A DNA stretch of 33,835 nt from Sphingobacteriaceae bacterium (GCA_023251695.1 JAHEYE010000026.1:1-33835); one strand, 5' to 3'; counted from the stretch's first letter, positions 1 through 8,898 are shown. The notes: generated by a model not told the origin, from the sequence alone. Numbers and translations: made by a program.

Positions 1-761
1 CTTGGGTTTGGTTTACTATGAAATTACGTAAGAACTCTTTAGAAGCAGATAAATTAGATATCGACGTAAACAGCAGCTACCATTGGAAAAATGTAAAATT
101 GGGCGCGTGGTTCATGGTAATTTTTGCAGTTACTTCTTCTACCTCAGCATGGGATTGGTTATTAAGTATTGATATTCATTGGTTCTCTACTTTATATGGC
201 TGGTATATTTTCTCAGGTATGTGGATTAGCGCATTGGTTACAATTACAATGCTTGTTGTATGGTTAAAAAAAATAGGGTATTTAGAATATGTAACTGAAA
301 GTACAATTCATGATATGGGTAAATGGATGTTTGCTATTTCCTTTTTGTGGACATATTTATATTTCTCTCAGTTCATGCTAATCTGGTACGCTGATATTCC
401 TGAAGAGGTTATTTATTTCCAAACCCGTTGGGAAAGTTATAAAACTCTAATGTGGGCAGTATTTTTTATAAACTTCGCTTTCCCAATGGTGATGTTAATG
501 AGCCGCGATAGTAAACGTAATTTCTTCTTCCTGATTTTTGTAGGAACAATTATTTTGGTCGGGCACTTTTTAGATATCATAATGATTGTAATGCCGGGTA
601 CCGTTGGTCACCACTGGACAGGTGTTAGCTGGATGGAATTCGGAACATTTTCTTTCTTTGTAGGATTATTTATTTATGTGGTATTAAATGCTCTTACAAA
701 AGCATCTCTCCGTGTAAAGAACCATCCGTTCTTACAAGAGAGTTTACACCATTCGATTTAA
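1..761 (+). CDS. actF: Quinol:cytochrome c oxidoreductase subunit ActF (5'-truncated)
   Basis: This is the C-terminal part of an integral-membrane, quinol-binding subunit of alternative complex III, which passes electrons from menaquinol towards the terminal oxidase. The reading frame is open from base 3 with no start codon before the window edge, so the ATG at 18 is internal and the gene begins upstream. About 250 residues remain, with at least six hydrophobic segments and the family-like stretches VTSSTSAWDW, SIDIHWFSTLYGW and a C-terminus ending in NHPFLQESLHHSI. The family is usually over 400 residues, so roughly the last half is visible. It lies 50 bases before coxB, the usual act-cox order in Bacteroidota. 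Identification is by recalled family sequence; NrfD-like paralogues (ActC) are the main alternative but lack this C-terminus. Confidence 0.87.
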   Translation, partial: WVWFTMKLRKNSLEADKLDIDVNSSYHWKNVKLGAWFMVIFAVTSSTSAWDWLLSIDIHWFSTLYGWYIFSGMWISALVTITMLVVWLKKIGYLEYVTESTIHDMGKWMFAISFLWTYLYFSQFMLIWYADIPEEVIYFQTRWESYKTLMWAVFFINFAFPMVMLMSRDSKRNFFFLIFVGTIILVGHFLDIIMIVMPGTVGHHWTGVSWMEFGTFSFFVGLFIYVVLNALTKASLRVKNHPFLQESLHHSI

Positions 762-811
762 ATAAATTAAAAAGAGAAATTAAATTATAAAAGAATTTAA
801 AATTATATAAG

Positions 812-1846
812 ATGAAACTTTTAGTTCTGTTAGCCATCGTACTTCTGATAATTGCAGGCCACCAATTATTACGAATTATTGAATTGTCAAGAGGTTTGAA
901 AAAAACCAAGGAATGGCAATTAACAAATTCCGATAATAACCTCATGGGAAGAGGTATGTTGATTTTCATGATATTGTTTTTTGTATTCTTTTTCTGGCAA
1001 ATATTGCGTTGGAGAGAAAGAGCCCTGCCTTCTTCGGCCTCTGAACACGGTTTTAAAATAGATTGGTTATGGGATGTTAATATGAATTACATAGTAATCC
1101 CGGTTTTTTTAATCACTAATTTCGTCCTGTTTTGGTTTGCTTACAAGTACCGCGGTAATACCAATAACAAAGCAACTTTCTTCGCGCATAGTAATAAATT
1201 AGAAATGCTGTGGACCGTTATTCCTGCTGTAGCCCTTGCTTTCATTATCATCTTCGGTTTAAAATACTGGAACGAAATTATGGCTGATGCAAGCGACCCA
1301 AACAGGATAACAGTTGAACTTTATGCAAAGCAATTCGATTGGACTGCACGTTATGCAGGTAAAGACGGAAAATTAGGGACAACCGATTACCGTCAGATAT
1401 CGGGAAGCAATTCAGTAGGTATGGATACTTCGGATGTTTTGGGTCATGACGACATCCTCGTTAAAAACGAATTCCACATTCCGGTAGGAAGGGAAATTGA
1501 ATTATTAATGCGTTCGCGTGATGTAATTCACTCGGCTTATTTACCACATTTCCGTGCACAAATGAACTGTGTTCCCGGATTAGTTACGGCTTTTAAGTTC
1601 AAGCCGGTTAAAACCACTGAAGAAATGCGTAAAGATCCTTACGTAATTCAGATGATGGCGGGCATTAACAAGCAACGTGAAAAAGAAGGAAAAGAACCGG
1701 TTATTTTCGATTACCTTTTATTATGTAATAAAATTTGCGGCGCCTCTCACTTCAACATGCAAATGAATGTTGTTGTTGAAAGCGAAAAAGATTATAATGT
1801 ATGGCTGGCTAAGCAAAAGCCTGTTAAAGCAATGGCTTCAAAATAA
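812..1846 (+). CDS. coxB: Cytochrome c oxidase subunit II
   Basis: This subunit receives electrons from cytochrome c at a binuclear CuA centre and passes them to subunit I. The CuA ligands are visible: H240, then C305-x3-C309-x3-H313-x2-M316 in a cupredoxin domain. Residue 307, normally Glu in the C-x-E-x-C motif, is Lys; that residue binds CuA through its backbone carbonyl, so the centre should still form. Four hydrophobic segments precede the cupredoxin domain (about residues 3-20, 48-66, 90-110 and 130-150), rather than the canonical two. About 35 charged residues lie between the H240 region and the Cys motif. It is 344 residues long, with ATG at 812 and no Shine-Dalgarno. It sits between actF and coxA and is probably co-transcribed with both. 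Confidence 0.95.
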   Translation: MKLLVLLAIVLLIIAGHQLLRIIELSRGLKKTKEWQLTNSDNNLMGRGMLIFMILFFVFFFWQILRWRERALPSSASEHGFKIDWLWDVNMNYIVIPVFLITNFVLFWFAYKYRGNTNNKATFFAHSNKLEMLWTVIPAVALAFIIIFGLKYWNEIMADASDPNRITVELYAKQFDWTARYAGKDGKLGTTDYRQISGSNSVGMDTSDVLGHDDILVKNEFHIPVGREIELLMRSRDVIHSAYLPHFRAQMNCVPGLVTAFKFKPVKTTEEMRKDPYVIQMMAGINKQREKEGKEPVIFDYLLLCNKICGASHFNMQMNVVVESEKDYNVWLAKQKPVKAMASK

Positions 1847-1875
1847 TTTAATATAAATATTTTAAACAGATAAAC

Positions 1876-3702
1876 ATGGGAACTAAACACACAGCTACAG
1901 AATTGGAACACGGGCACGCGACGCATCACGATCACGCGCACGACCATGATGAGCACCACGAAACATTTGTGAGCAAATACGTTTTCAGTATGGATCACAA
2001 AATGATTTCGCGCCAGTTCTTAATTACTGCGGTAATTATGGCTTGCGTGGCTATGACAATGTCAGTTATCTTCCGTATGCAATTAGCCTGGCCGGGCGAA
2101 AAATTTGCTTTTGTTAATGCCTTATTAGGCGACAAATGGGCAAAAGACGGAATCCTTGATCCTAATATGTATTTAGCACTCGTTACTATTCACGGAACAA
2201 TCATGGTGTTCATGGTATTAACAGGTGGATTAAGCGGAACTTTTGCTAACCTCCTTATTCCTTATCAGGTGGGTGCGCGCGATATGGCTTCCGGATTCCT
2301 TAATATGTTATCATACTGGTTCTTTTTTGTATCTAGCGCATTAATGTTAGGTTCTTGTTTTATTGAAGACGGACCTGCATCAGGCGGCTGGACAGTTTAT
2401 CCTCCTCTTTCTGCCTTACCTGAAGCAATACCGGGTTCTAAATTAGGTATGACTTTATGGTTAGTTTCAATGGCGGTGTTCATCATATCCTCTTTATTAG
2501 GTGGTTTGAATTACATCATCACAGTAATTAACTTGCGCACAAAAGGAATGAAAATGACGCGCATGCCATTAACAGTATGGGCGTTCTTAATCACAGCTAT
2601 CTTAGGCGTATTATCTTTCCCTGTATTATTCTCTTGTGCTTTATTATTGATCTTCGACAGAAGTATGGGAACAAGTTTTTACTTATCTGATATCTATATT
2701 GGGGGCCGTCCTTTAGATAACGTTGGTGGTAGTCCTATTTTATTCGAACACTTATTCTGGTTCTTGGGGCACCCTGAGGTATACATCGTTTTATTACCTG
2801 CATTAGGTATTACATCAGAAGTAATTTCAACTATGTCACGCAAACCTATCTTCGGTTACCGTGCCATGATAGGTTCGATGTTAGCAATTGGTTTCTTATC
2901 GTTCATTGTATGGGGTCACCATATGTACATGACGGGTATGAATCCGTTCTTAGGCTCAGTATTCGTATTCACCACATTATTAATTGCAATTCCATCTGCC
3001 GTAAAAGCATTTAACTATATCACTACATTATGGAAGGGAAATGTGCAGTTCACGCCGGCGATGATGTTCTCAATCGGATTAGTTTCTTCATTTATTTCCG
3101 GTGGTGTTACAGGTATTATTCTTGCTGACTCTGCATTAGACATTAACGTGCATGACACCTACTTTGTGGTAGCTCACTTCCACATTGTAATGGGATTATC
3201 TGCCATCTTCGGAATGTTTGCCGGTGTTTACCACTGGTTCCCGAAAATGTTCTTACGCATGATGAATAAGAAATTAGGCTTCTTACACTTCTGGATTACA
3301 TTTATTTCAGCTTACGGAGTATTCTTCCCGCAACACTTTTTAGGTTTAGCAGGGGTGCCACGCCGTTATTACACAAACAGTAATTTCCCGATGTTCGATA
3401 ATTTAGTAGACATCAACGAAATTTGTACGGCTTTCGCAATTATCGGAGCGTTCGGACAAGTGGTATTCTTATTCAACTTCTTCTACAGCATGTTCCGTGG
3501 TGAGAAAGCACCTCAGAATCCGTGGAATTCAAATACATTAGAGTGGACTACGCCTGTCGCTCACATTCACGGTAACTGGCCGGGCAAATTACCGGTAGTA
3601 CACCGTTGGGCTTACGATTACAGCAAGCCCGGGCAAGAACATGATTTCGTTCCGCAAACAGTTCCTCTCGCCGAGGGAGAACACGACGGGGGCGAACATT
3701 AA
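1876..3702 (+). CDS. coxA: Cytochrome c oxidase subunit I
   Basis: This is the catalytic heme-copper subunit that reduces O2 to water and pumps protons across the inner membrane. All metal ligands are visible: H106 and H436 for low-spin heme a, H434 for heme a3, and H299, H348 and H349 for CuB. The H299-P-E301-V-Y303 motif supplies both the cross-linked Tyr and the Glu of the D channel, and GARD lies at the D-channel entrance, which points to a type A oxidase. About 12 membrane segments are evident in 608 residues. The N-terminus before the first helix (residues 2-30) and the C-terminal tail are His/Asp/Glu-rich. Start ATG 1876 follows coxB by 29 bases, and a strong terminator follows at 3720. 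Confidence 0.97.
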   Translation: MGTKHTATELEHGHATHHDHAHDHDEHHETFVSKYVFSMDHKMISRQFLITAVIMACVAMTMSVIFRMQLAWPGEKFAFVNALLGDKWAKDGILDPNMYLALVTIHGTIMVFMVLTGGLSGTFANLLIPYQVGARDMASGFLNMLSYWFFFVSSALMLGSCFIEDGPASGGWTVYPPLSALPEAIPGSKLGMTLWLVSMAVFIISSLLGGLNYIITVINLRTKGMKMTRMPLTVWAFLITAILGVLSFPVLFSCALLLIFDRSMGTSFYLSDIYIGGRPLDNVGGSPILFEHLFWFLGHPEVYIVLLPALGITSEVISTMSRKPIFGYRAMIGSMLAIGFLSFIVWGHHMYMTGMNPFLGSVFVFTTLLIAIPSAVKAFNYITTLWKGNVQFTPAMMFSIGLVSSFISGGVTGIILADSALDINVHDTYFVVAHFHIVMGLSAIFGMFAGVYHWFPKMFLRMMNKKLGFLHFWITFISAYGVFFPQHFLGLAGVPRRYYTNSNFPMFDNLVDINEICTAFAIIGAFGQVVFLFNFFYSMFRGEKAPQNPWNSNTLEWTTPVAHIHGNWPGKLPVVHRWAYDYSKPGQEHDFVPQTVPLAEGEHDGGEH

Positions 3703-3719
3703 CAGATTCGATTTTAGAG

Positions 3720-3759
3720 ATGCCCTTCCGCCTCAGGCGGAAGGGCATTTTGTTTTATT
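3720..3759 (+). terminator. Terminator of the act-cox cluster
   Basis: Perfect 13-bp inverted repeat (3720-3732 with 3736-3748, loop TCA, core CCTTCCGCC) followed by the T-rich tail TTTGTTTTATTA. It lies 17 bases after the coxA stop codon and closes the respiratory cluster. Confidence 0.88.
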
Positions 3760-3766
3760 ATCTTTG
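3759..3766 (+). promoter_or_regulatory. Candidate -7 promoter box for the SRPBCC/ALDH/thiL group
   Basis: TATCTTTG matches the Bacteroidota -7 consensus TAnnTTTG, 18 bases before the ATG at 3785. No upstream TTG is seen at the usual spacing; that position is occupied by the preceding terminator stem. Confidence 0.45.
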
Positions 3767-3784
3767 TATATCTAAAAAACACTA

Positions 3785-4303
3785 ATGATTGCATTATATA
3801 TAGTAGGGGGGATAATAGTCTTTATTCTGGTTTTAGCGGCAGTAATGCCAGGGAAATATAGCATTCAAAAAGAAATTGTAATTAATAAACCTGTTGAAAA
3901 TACTTTCGAAAAAATAGCTGATTTTAATAATTACCGTGCCTGGAATCCTTGGCAAAAAAGTGAACCAACTGCTAAATATAAAATTACAGGGAATCCTTCT
4001 TCTATCGGACATAAATACGATTGGGAAGGAAAAAAAATTGGAAGTGGTAGTTTAACGGTTAAGTCTTTAAGTCAGAATAAAACTATTGAATTGGATTTGG
4101 AATTTATTAAGCCCTGGAAAACAACAGCTGCTGATAACTGGAAATTTGAAGATTTAAAAAACGGTTCCACAAAAGTTACTTGGCAAAACAGTGGTGACTT
4201 ACCTTATCCGGTTGCGCGTTTAATGGGACCCGTAATTTCAAAAAATTTAAATGCACAGTTTGTTCAAGGTCTAAACAGCTTAAAAGAAATGTGCGAAAAT
4301 TAA
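3785..4303 (+). CDS. SRPBCC-family (polyketide cyclase/START-like) protein
   Basis: A 172-residue protein with one N-terminal membrane anchor (about residues 2-22) followed by a SRPBCC/Bet v1-like domain. Features typical of the family are an early strand with KEIVINKPVENTFEKIADFNNYRAW, the WNPWQK segment, alternating beta strands, and a C-terminal amphipathic helix (LNAQFVQGLNSLKEMCE). Members bind hydrophobic ligands or act as toxin-like or stress proteins. No substrate can be predicted here. The domain would sit on one face of the inner membrane. It is 9 bases upstream of the aldehyde dehydrogenase, so the two are probably co-transcribed. Confidence 0.78.
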   Translation: MIALYIVGGIIVFILVLAAVMPGKYSIQKEIVINKPVENTFEKIADFNNYRAWNPWQKSEPTAKYKITGNPSSIGHKYDWEGKKIGSGSLTVKSLSQNKTIELDLEFIKPWKTTAADNWKFEDLKNGSTKVTWQNSGDLPYPVARLMGPVISKNLNAQFVQGLNSLKEMCEN

Positions 4304-4312
4304 TAGAGGAGA

Positions 4313-5758
4313 ATGGATAAAATTAAAAATTACATAAACGGAGAATTAGTTGAGCCAATAAGCAAAGCTTACATCGATAACTATGATCCTTCGCGAGGTA
4401 AAGTTTATTCTTTAATTCCTGATAGTGATGAAAGGGATGTTGAATTAGCAGTGACCGCTGCAAAAGCCGCGTTTAAAATGTGGAGTAATACACCGAAAGA
4501 ACAGCGCGCAAGAATTTTACAACGCATTGGTTATTTAATTGAAGATAATTTAGATAAACTCGCTTTAATTGAAAGTGTTGATAATGGGAAGCCTTTGCAT
4601 CTCGCAAAATTAGTTGACATCCCCCGCGCTGCTGCTAATTTTAATTTTTATGCTACCGGTATTTTGCACTATGCTGCGAATACCCATAGTATGGAAGATA
4701 CTGCCATTAATTATACTTTACGTCAGCCTGTTGGTGTGGCGGGTTGTATTTCGCCATGGAATTTACCATTGTATTTATTTACATGGAAAATTGCACCTGC
4801 ATTAGCTTCAGGGTGTACGGTTGTTGCAAAACCATCGGAAGTTACACCAATGACAGCGTATTTACTTTCTGAAATTTGCATGACTGCAGGTTTACCGAAA
4901 GGTGTTTTAAATATTGTACACGGACTCGGACCGAAGGTAGGAAATGCTATTGTATCCAATAAAGATGTGCCGTTAATTTCATTTACAGGCGGAACAAAAA
5001 CAGGAGCGCACATTGCAAGTATTGCAGCACCGATGTTTAAAAAATTATCGCTTGAATTAGGCGGAAAAAATCCGAATATTATTTTTGCGGATTGCGACTA
5101 TGAAAAAATGTTGGCGACAACCATGCATTCTTCATTCTCAAATCAAGGGCAAATTTGTTTATGCGGCTCACGTATTTTGGTGGAGAGAAGTATTTACGAA
5201 AAATTTAAAACTGATTTTGTTGCGCGTACTAAACAATTAACTGTTGGTCCGCCATTAAATGCAGATACAAAAGTTGGCGCGGTGGTTTCAAAATCACACA
5301 TGGAAAAAATATTAAGTTATGTTGAACTCGCGCAACAAGAAGGTGGTAAAGTATTATGTGGCGGCAAACGTAAAATTATTGATGGAGATTTTAAAGAAGG
5401 GTATTATTTAGAACCAACCATTATAGAAGGACTTCCTTACAATTGCAGAACCAATCAGGAAGAAATTTTTGGTCCGGTTGTAACTATTATGCCGTTTGAT
5501 AAAGAAGAAGAAGTGTTGATGATGGCGAATTCTACCATGTATGGTTTAGCATCTACAGTTTGGACACAAGATATTACAAAAGCACACCGCGTTGCCAATG
5601 AAATTCACGCAGGAATTGTTTGGATTAATTGTTGGTTGCTTCGTGATTTACGAACTCCTTTTGGCGGTGTAAAATCATCCGGCGTAGGAAGAGAAGGCGG
5701 TTTCGAAGCCTTCGATTTCTTTACTGAACCTAAGAACGTTTGTATAAAACTAAAATAG
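4313..5758 (+). CDS. NAD-dependent aldehyde dehydrogenase, ALDH8 / 2-hydroxymuconic-semialdehyde type
   Basis: Oxidises an aldehyde to a carboxylic acid with NAD(P)+, and at 481 residues is a full-length member. Catalytic Cys282 lies in GQICLCGSR and the general base Glu248 in LELGGKNP; the cofactor loop FTGGTKTG and the C-terminal PFGGVKSSGVGREGG are present. GQICLC and the NCWLLRDL stretch before PFGG resemble human ALDH8A1 and bacterial 2-hydroxymuconic/2-aminomuconic semialdehyde dehydrogenases, which act in aromatic and kynurenine catabolism. No ring-cleavage or kynurenine genes are nearby, so the substrate is an inference from motif similarity. It starts 9 bases after the SRPBCC stop, with a purine-rich AGAGGAGA directly against the ATG, and is followed 7 bases later by thiL. 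Confidence 0.9.
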   Translation: MDKIKNYINGELVEPISKAYIDNYDPSRGKVYSLIPDSDERDVELAVTAAKAAFKMWSNTPKEQRARILQRIGYLIEDNLDKLALIESVDNGKPLHLAKLVDIPRAAANFNFYATGILHYAANTHSMEDTAINYTLRQPVGVAGCISPWNLPLYLFTWKIAPALASGCTVVAKPSEVTPMTAYLLSEICMTAGLPKGVLNIVHGLGPKVGNAIVSNKDVPLISFTGGTKTGAHIASIAAPMFKKLSLELGGKNPNIIFADCDYEKMLATTMHSSFSNQGQICLCGSRILVERSIYEKFKTDFVARTKQLTVGPPLNADTKVGAVVSKSHMEKILSYVELAQQEGGKVLCGGKRKIIDGDFKEGYYLEPTIIEGLPYNCRTNQEEIFGPVVTIMPFDKEEEVLMMANSTMYGLASTVWTQDITKAHRVANEIHAGIVWINCWLLRDLRTPFGGVKSSGVGREGGFEAFDFFTEPKNVCIKLK

Positions 5759-5765
5759 GTAATCC

Positions 5766-6815
5766 ATGTTCGACAATACCGAAAGAGTAGAATTATCACA
5801 ATTAGGTGAGTTCGGTTTAATAAAACACCTTACACAGCACATCGAGATAAAAAATGCATCAACTTTAAAAGGAGTAGGGGATGATGCCGCGGTAATTAAT
5901 TATACCGAGGGAGAGAAAGTGACTTTAGTTTCTACAGATATGTTGGTGGAGGGGGTTCACTTCGATTTGGCATATGTTCCATTAAAACATTTAGGTTATA
6001 AATCAGTAGCAGTTAATCTGAGTGATATCTACGCGATGAATGGTACGCCAAAACAAATTACGGTAAGCATTGCATTATCAAATCGCTTTGGCTTGGAATC
6101 TATTGAAGAATTATATGCCGGTATGTTAATGGCCTGCGAAAAATATGGTGTTGATTTAATTGGCGGCGATACCACTTCGTCTTTAAGCGGATTGGTAATA
6201 AGTATTACTGCCATTGGCGAAGCTGATAAAAATAAAGTTATTTACAGAAACGGCGCAAAGGAAACGGATCTATTGTGCGTGAGTGGTGATCTGGGTGGAG
6301 CTTACATGGGCTTGCAAATTCTCGAGAGGGAAAAAGCTGTTTTTAAGGAAAATCCAAAAATTCAACCCGACCTTGAGGGGAAAGATTATATTTTGGAACG
6401 CCAATTAAAACCGGAAGCAAGAAAAGATATCATTAAATTATTTGATGCTTTGGAAATGCAACCAACTTCAATGATCGACATCAGCGATGGTCTGGCTTCT
6501 GAAATTATGCATCTCTGTGATCAATCCGGTGTAGGTTGCGAATTGTACGAAGAAAAAATTCCTATCGATCCGCAAACATACGATACAGCAAGACAATTTA
6601 ATCTTGACCCAACCATGTGTGCTTTAAGCGGCGGAGAAGATTATGAATTACTGTTTACAATTTCAACAAGGGATTACGATAAAGTAAAAAACCAATTAGA
6701 TTTTACTGTTATAGGACATATCACCAATAAAACCGCAGGAGCCAACCTTGTTACCAAATCTGGAGGCTCTCATCCTTTAAAAGCCCAGGGATGGGATGCT
6801 TTGCGAAAAAAATAG
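5766..6815 (+). CDS. thiL: Thiamine-monophosphate kinase
   Basis: Phosphorylates thiamine monophosphate with ATP to give thiamine pyrophosphate, the last step of cofactor synthesis, in the cytoplasm. It belongs to the PurM/ThiL superfamily. Visible hallmarks are GVGDDAAVI, VSTDMLVEGVHFD, the GGDTTSS loop, MIDISDGLASE, and the C-terminal SGGEDYELLFT. The length of 349 residues is slightly above the E. coli enzyme. No TPP riboswitch or other thiamine genes are seen nearby. It follows the aldehyde dehydrogenase by 7 bases and is last in its plus-strand group, converging on the minus-strand operon ending at 6913. Confidence 0.96.
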   Translation: MFDNTERVELSQLGEFGLIKHLTQHIEIKNASTLKGVGDDAAVINYTEGEKVTLVSTDMLVEGVHFDLAYVPLKHLGYKSVAVNLSDIYAMNGTPKQITVSIALSNRFGLESIEELYAGMLMACEKYGVDLIGGDTTSSLSGLVISITAIGEADKNKVIYRNGAKETDLLCVSGDLGGAYMGLQILEREKAVFKENPKIQPDLEGKDYILERQLKPEARKDIIKLFDALEMQPTSMIDISDGLASEIMHLCDQSGVGCELYEEKIPIDPQTYDTARQFNLDPTMCALSGGEDYELLFTISTRDYDKVKNQLDFTVIGHITNKTAGANLVTKSGGSHPLKAQGWDALRKK

Positions 6816-6894
6816 CCACGAAAACTCTAAAACACAAAATCCCACAAAAACAAAAACAATTTAGAGGGATTTAGTGCCTTTGTGCTTTAGTGGC
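6815..6894. repeat. Degenerate inverted repeat with period about 8, between convergent genes
   Basis: The arm 6861-6894, read on the minus strand, starts GCCACTAAAGCACAAAGG and matches the arm 6815-6848 at roughly 25 of 34 aligned positions, with a short A-rich spacer. The arm is itself made of GCACAAAG/GCACTAAA-like units of about 8 bases. It fills the gap between thiL and the minus-strand gene ending at 6913, and could act as a weak bidirectional terminator or be an interspersed repeat. Confidence 0.6.
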
Positions 6895-6912
6895 AAATTC
6901 AAAGGCTAGTTT

Positions 6913-7404
6913 CTAAAAGATCAAATTATTCTTATTGCTTAATTTATCGGGGATAATTTCCTGTAACGAAATTATTTCAGGAATTTTTTTGAGGGCGTCC
7001 GTAATTTTGTAAGTAAAATTATAATGTTCATCGCCCTTAATTAAAAGCAAATAATCTGTTTTCGTTAATTCAGGAATTAAACGACTGCTTTCATCAATGT
7101 TCTCATTAAAAGCGGAAAACAAATCGTCATCGTTTACTTTAGTAGTTTCTTTAGGCACGTTATTGCTTTTATTAGGAATGAGATTATACTCTAAATTAAA
7201 TTCTTCATCTAAATAATTAAAAAAAGAAAATTTAAAATCTTTTCCCATGCGGTAACTCAGATCAATGTAATCGCTCAATTGCAGATCGATCCCAAGCGCA
7301 TCATTGATATTTGAGGCCAATACATATTGATTATCGGAACAAGCTATACCGAAGAGCAGGAAATTAAATTCTTCTGGGTCGTTATGCAGGGTGTGTTTTA
7401 CCAT
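6913..7404 (-). CDS. IPExxxVDY-family protein of unknown function
   Basis: A 163-residue soluble protein. The recognised pattern is the family signature, present here as LIPELTKTDYLLLIKGD (IPExxx then T-D-Y), preceded by an N-terminal segment FLLFGIACSDNQYVLASNINDALGI and an EYNLIPNKS motif typical of this Bacteroidota family. No enzymatic function is established as far as I know. The middle (about residues 80-108) is acidic and low in complexity and probably disordered. Its ATG overlaps the stop codon of the upstream membrane protein as TAATG, so translation is probably coupled. It is the last gene of the kbl-led operon. Confidence 0.75.
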   Translation of the reverse strand: MVKHTLHNDPEEFNFLLFGIACSDNQYVLASNINDALGIDLQLSDYIDLSYRMGKDFKFSFFNYLDEEFNLEYNLIPNKSNNVPKETTKVNDDDLFSAFNENIDESSRLIPELTKTDYLLLIKGDEHYNFTYKITDALKKIPEIISLQEIIPDKLSNKNNLIF

Positions 7405-8894
7405 TAGTTAATCCGCTTTTGTATTACAAAAATAAGTAATGGAATTGAAAGTACGTAGCCAAAAATAAAATATGAAAAATGTGCCATTGGAATAACGAAC
7501 ATGAAAGGGAGTATATTAGCCAGTACCATGCAATAACAAAATAAATATAAACCCGAAAAACCATCTGCCTTTCTTTTTCTATAATAGAAAAATGGAAAAC
7601 CGGCCAATATTAAAAAAAGAAAAAGGTACTGCGATAATGATAATAGTTTTAGTGCTTTTGAAAATATGTTTGAGTTTTCAAAATCGGCCCCCGGCCAGTC
7701 CTGACAAACATTTCTGAAAAGATAATTTTTCAGGCGTTTAAGTGGACTATAAAAGTAGTAATAACCCTTCCGGTCAGTTCTGAATTTAGCAGCTAAACGG
7801 CTCGAAGTCTCTGCTATTTTATTTTCGATAGAGTCTTGTTCTTTGTGGGAAAGACTGTCTTTATACGAATAAATAATGTCTGTTCGTAAAGCTAGAAGTG
7901 TATCTTTTGTGAGACCTGCATAGAAAATGGATTCGTCAAATTTATGGTCGTTTAATTTACTGCCAGACCACGTGAACCAAGAAAAATCAGACTCTTTAAA
8001 GTACCAGGCGTTCTCTCCACCCCAGGCAAAAATAAGTTCCCGCAATTTGGTAAGCGAGTATTTAGTGGAGCTTTTGTAGCCATATTCAGCATTTTTTGAA
8101 TCGCCGCCTGGCACAAAGGAAGTTTGTAAGGGAACAAATGCATGCAACGACATATAGTTTCTGGTGATCCACATGCCTTCAAATACCGAAAGTGGTAGAA
8201 TAAAAATAAACAGACTGATTAAAATACTCTTAAGATCTTTATTTGATTTTTTACCGTACATATAAATGAAAAGTATAACAACCGGCAAGTAGAAAAAGCA
8301 AAATCCGCGCAAAAGAATCAGCCAGGCAAGAAAAAACCCAGAGTGTAAAATATACTTTGACTGATGTTTGGTAATATAAAGATAAAAGTAGTAGAAGAAA
8401 AAGATCAGACAAGATGAACCTAAGGAGTTGGTGTGCAAAGTCCAGTCGTAATGCCAGAAATAAGGAACGAAATTTATGAGAAGAAAACCCAGAACGAAGG
8501 CCCAACGTTTTTTTGTGAGTTGATAAAGCAGTAAGCTAAAAACATAGCTTGCAATAACAGCCATAAGCAAAATAAAAGCGCCTAAACAAATAGTAGCTGC
8601 TTTTTCACTTAAAACAACCCTAAAAACTATATAAGGAAAAATAAAACCGGGCAAACGGCCTGCATAAGGTTCGACGCTGCTTCCCATTGCGTAAACGCCT
8701 TTGTCGATTAAATTATCAATCGGACTTAGGTATTCAATGTGATCTGCGGATTTAATAAAGGGTCCGGAGAATTTTCGTTTTGGATTATTATCCGGTAAAA
8801 TAAAAAGAAAATACAGAATTAATTTAACACAGAGCGCAAGAACCAGCCACTTAAAAGGTTTTGTAAAATTTAATTGGTTGAATGCCTCGGCCAT
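7404..8894 (-). CDS. Polytopic membrane glycosyltransferase-like protein (GT39/GT83, GT-C fold)
   Basis: A 496-residue protein with about ten hydrophobic helices. The first extracytoplasmic loop has the GT-C pattern: acidic residues near SADHIEYL, then DKGVYAMGS, then GRLPGF close to the next helix, as in ArnT/PMT-like enzymes that take sugar from a polyprenyl-phosphate donor. A large soluble loop (about residues 255-395) lies between helices and could be the catalytic or acceptor domain. The gene directly upstream encodes a polyprenyl-phosphate-sugar synthase-like GT2, a logical partner that would make the donor. No exact match is recalled, so the enzyme class is inferred from topology, loop motif and context; an O-antigen ligase-like or plain membrane protein is possible. 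Confidence 0.62.
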   Translation of the reverse strand: MAEAFNQLNFTKPFKWLVLALCVKLILYFLFILPDNNPKRKFSGPFIKSADHIEYLSPIDNLIDKGVYAMGSSVEPYAGRLPGFIFPYIVFRVVLSEKAATICLGAFILLMAVIASYVFSLLLYQLTKKRWAFVLGFLLINFVPYFWHYDWTLHTNSLGSSCLIFFFYYFYLYITKHQSKYILHSGFFLAWLILLRGFCFFYLPVVILFIYMYGKKSNKDLKSILISLFIFILPLSVFEGMWITRNYMSLHAFVPLQTSFVPGGDSKNAEYGYKSSTKYSLTKLRELIFAWGGENAWYFKESDFSWFTWSGSKLNDHKFDESIFYAGLTKDTLLALRTDIIYSYKDSLSHKEQDSIENKIAETSSRLAAKFRTDRKGYYYFYSPLKRLKNYLFRNVCQDWPGADFENSNIFSKALKLLSLSQYLFLFLILAGFPFFYYRKRKADGFSGLYLFCYCMVLANILPFMFVIPMAHFSYFIFGYVLSIPLLIFVIQKRIN

Positions 8895-8898
8895 TAAA

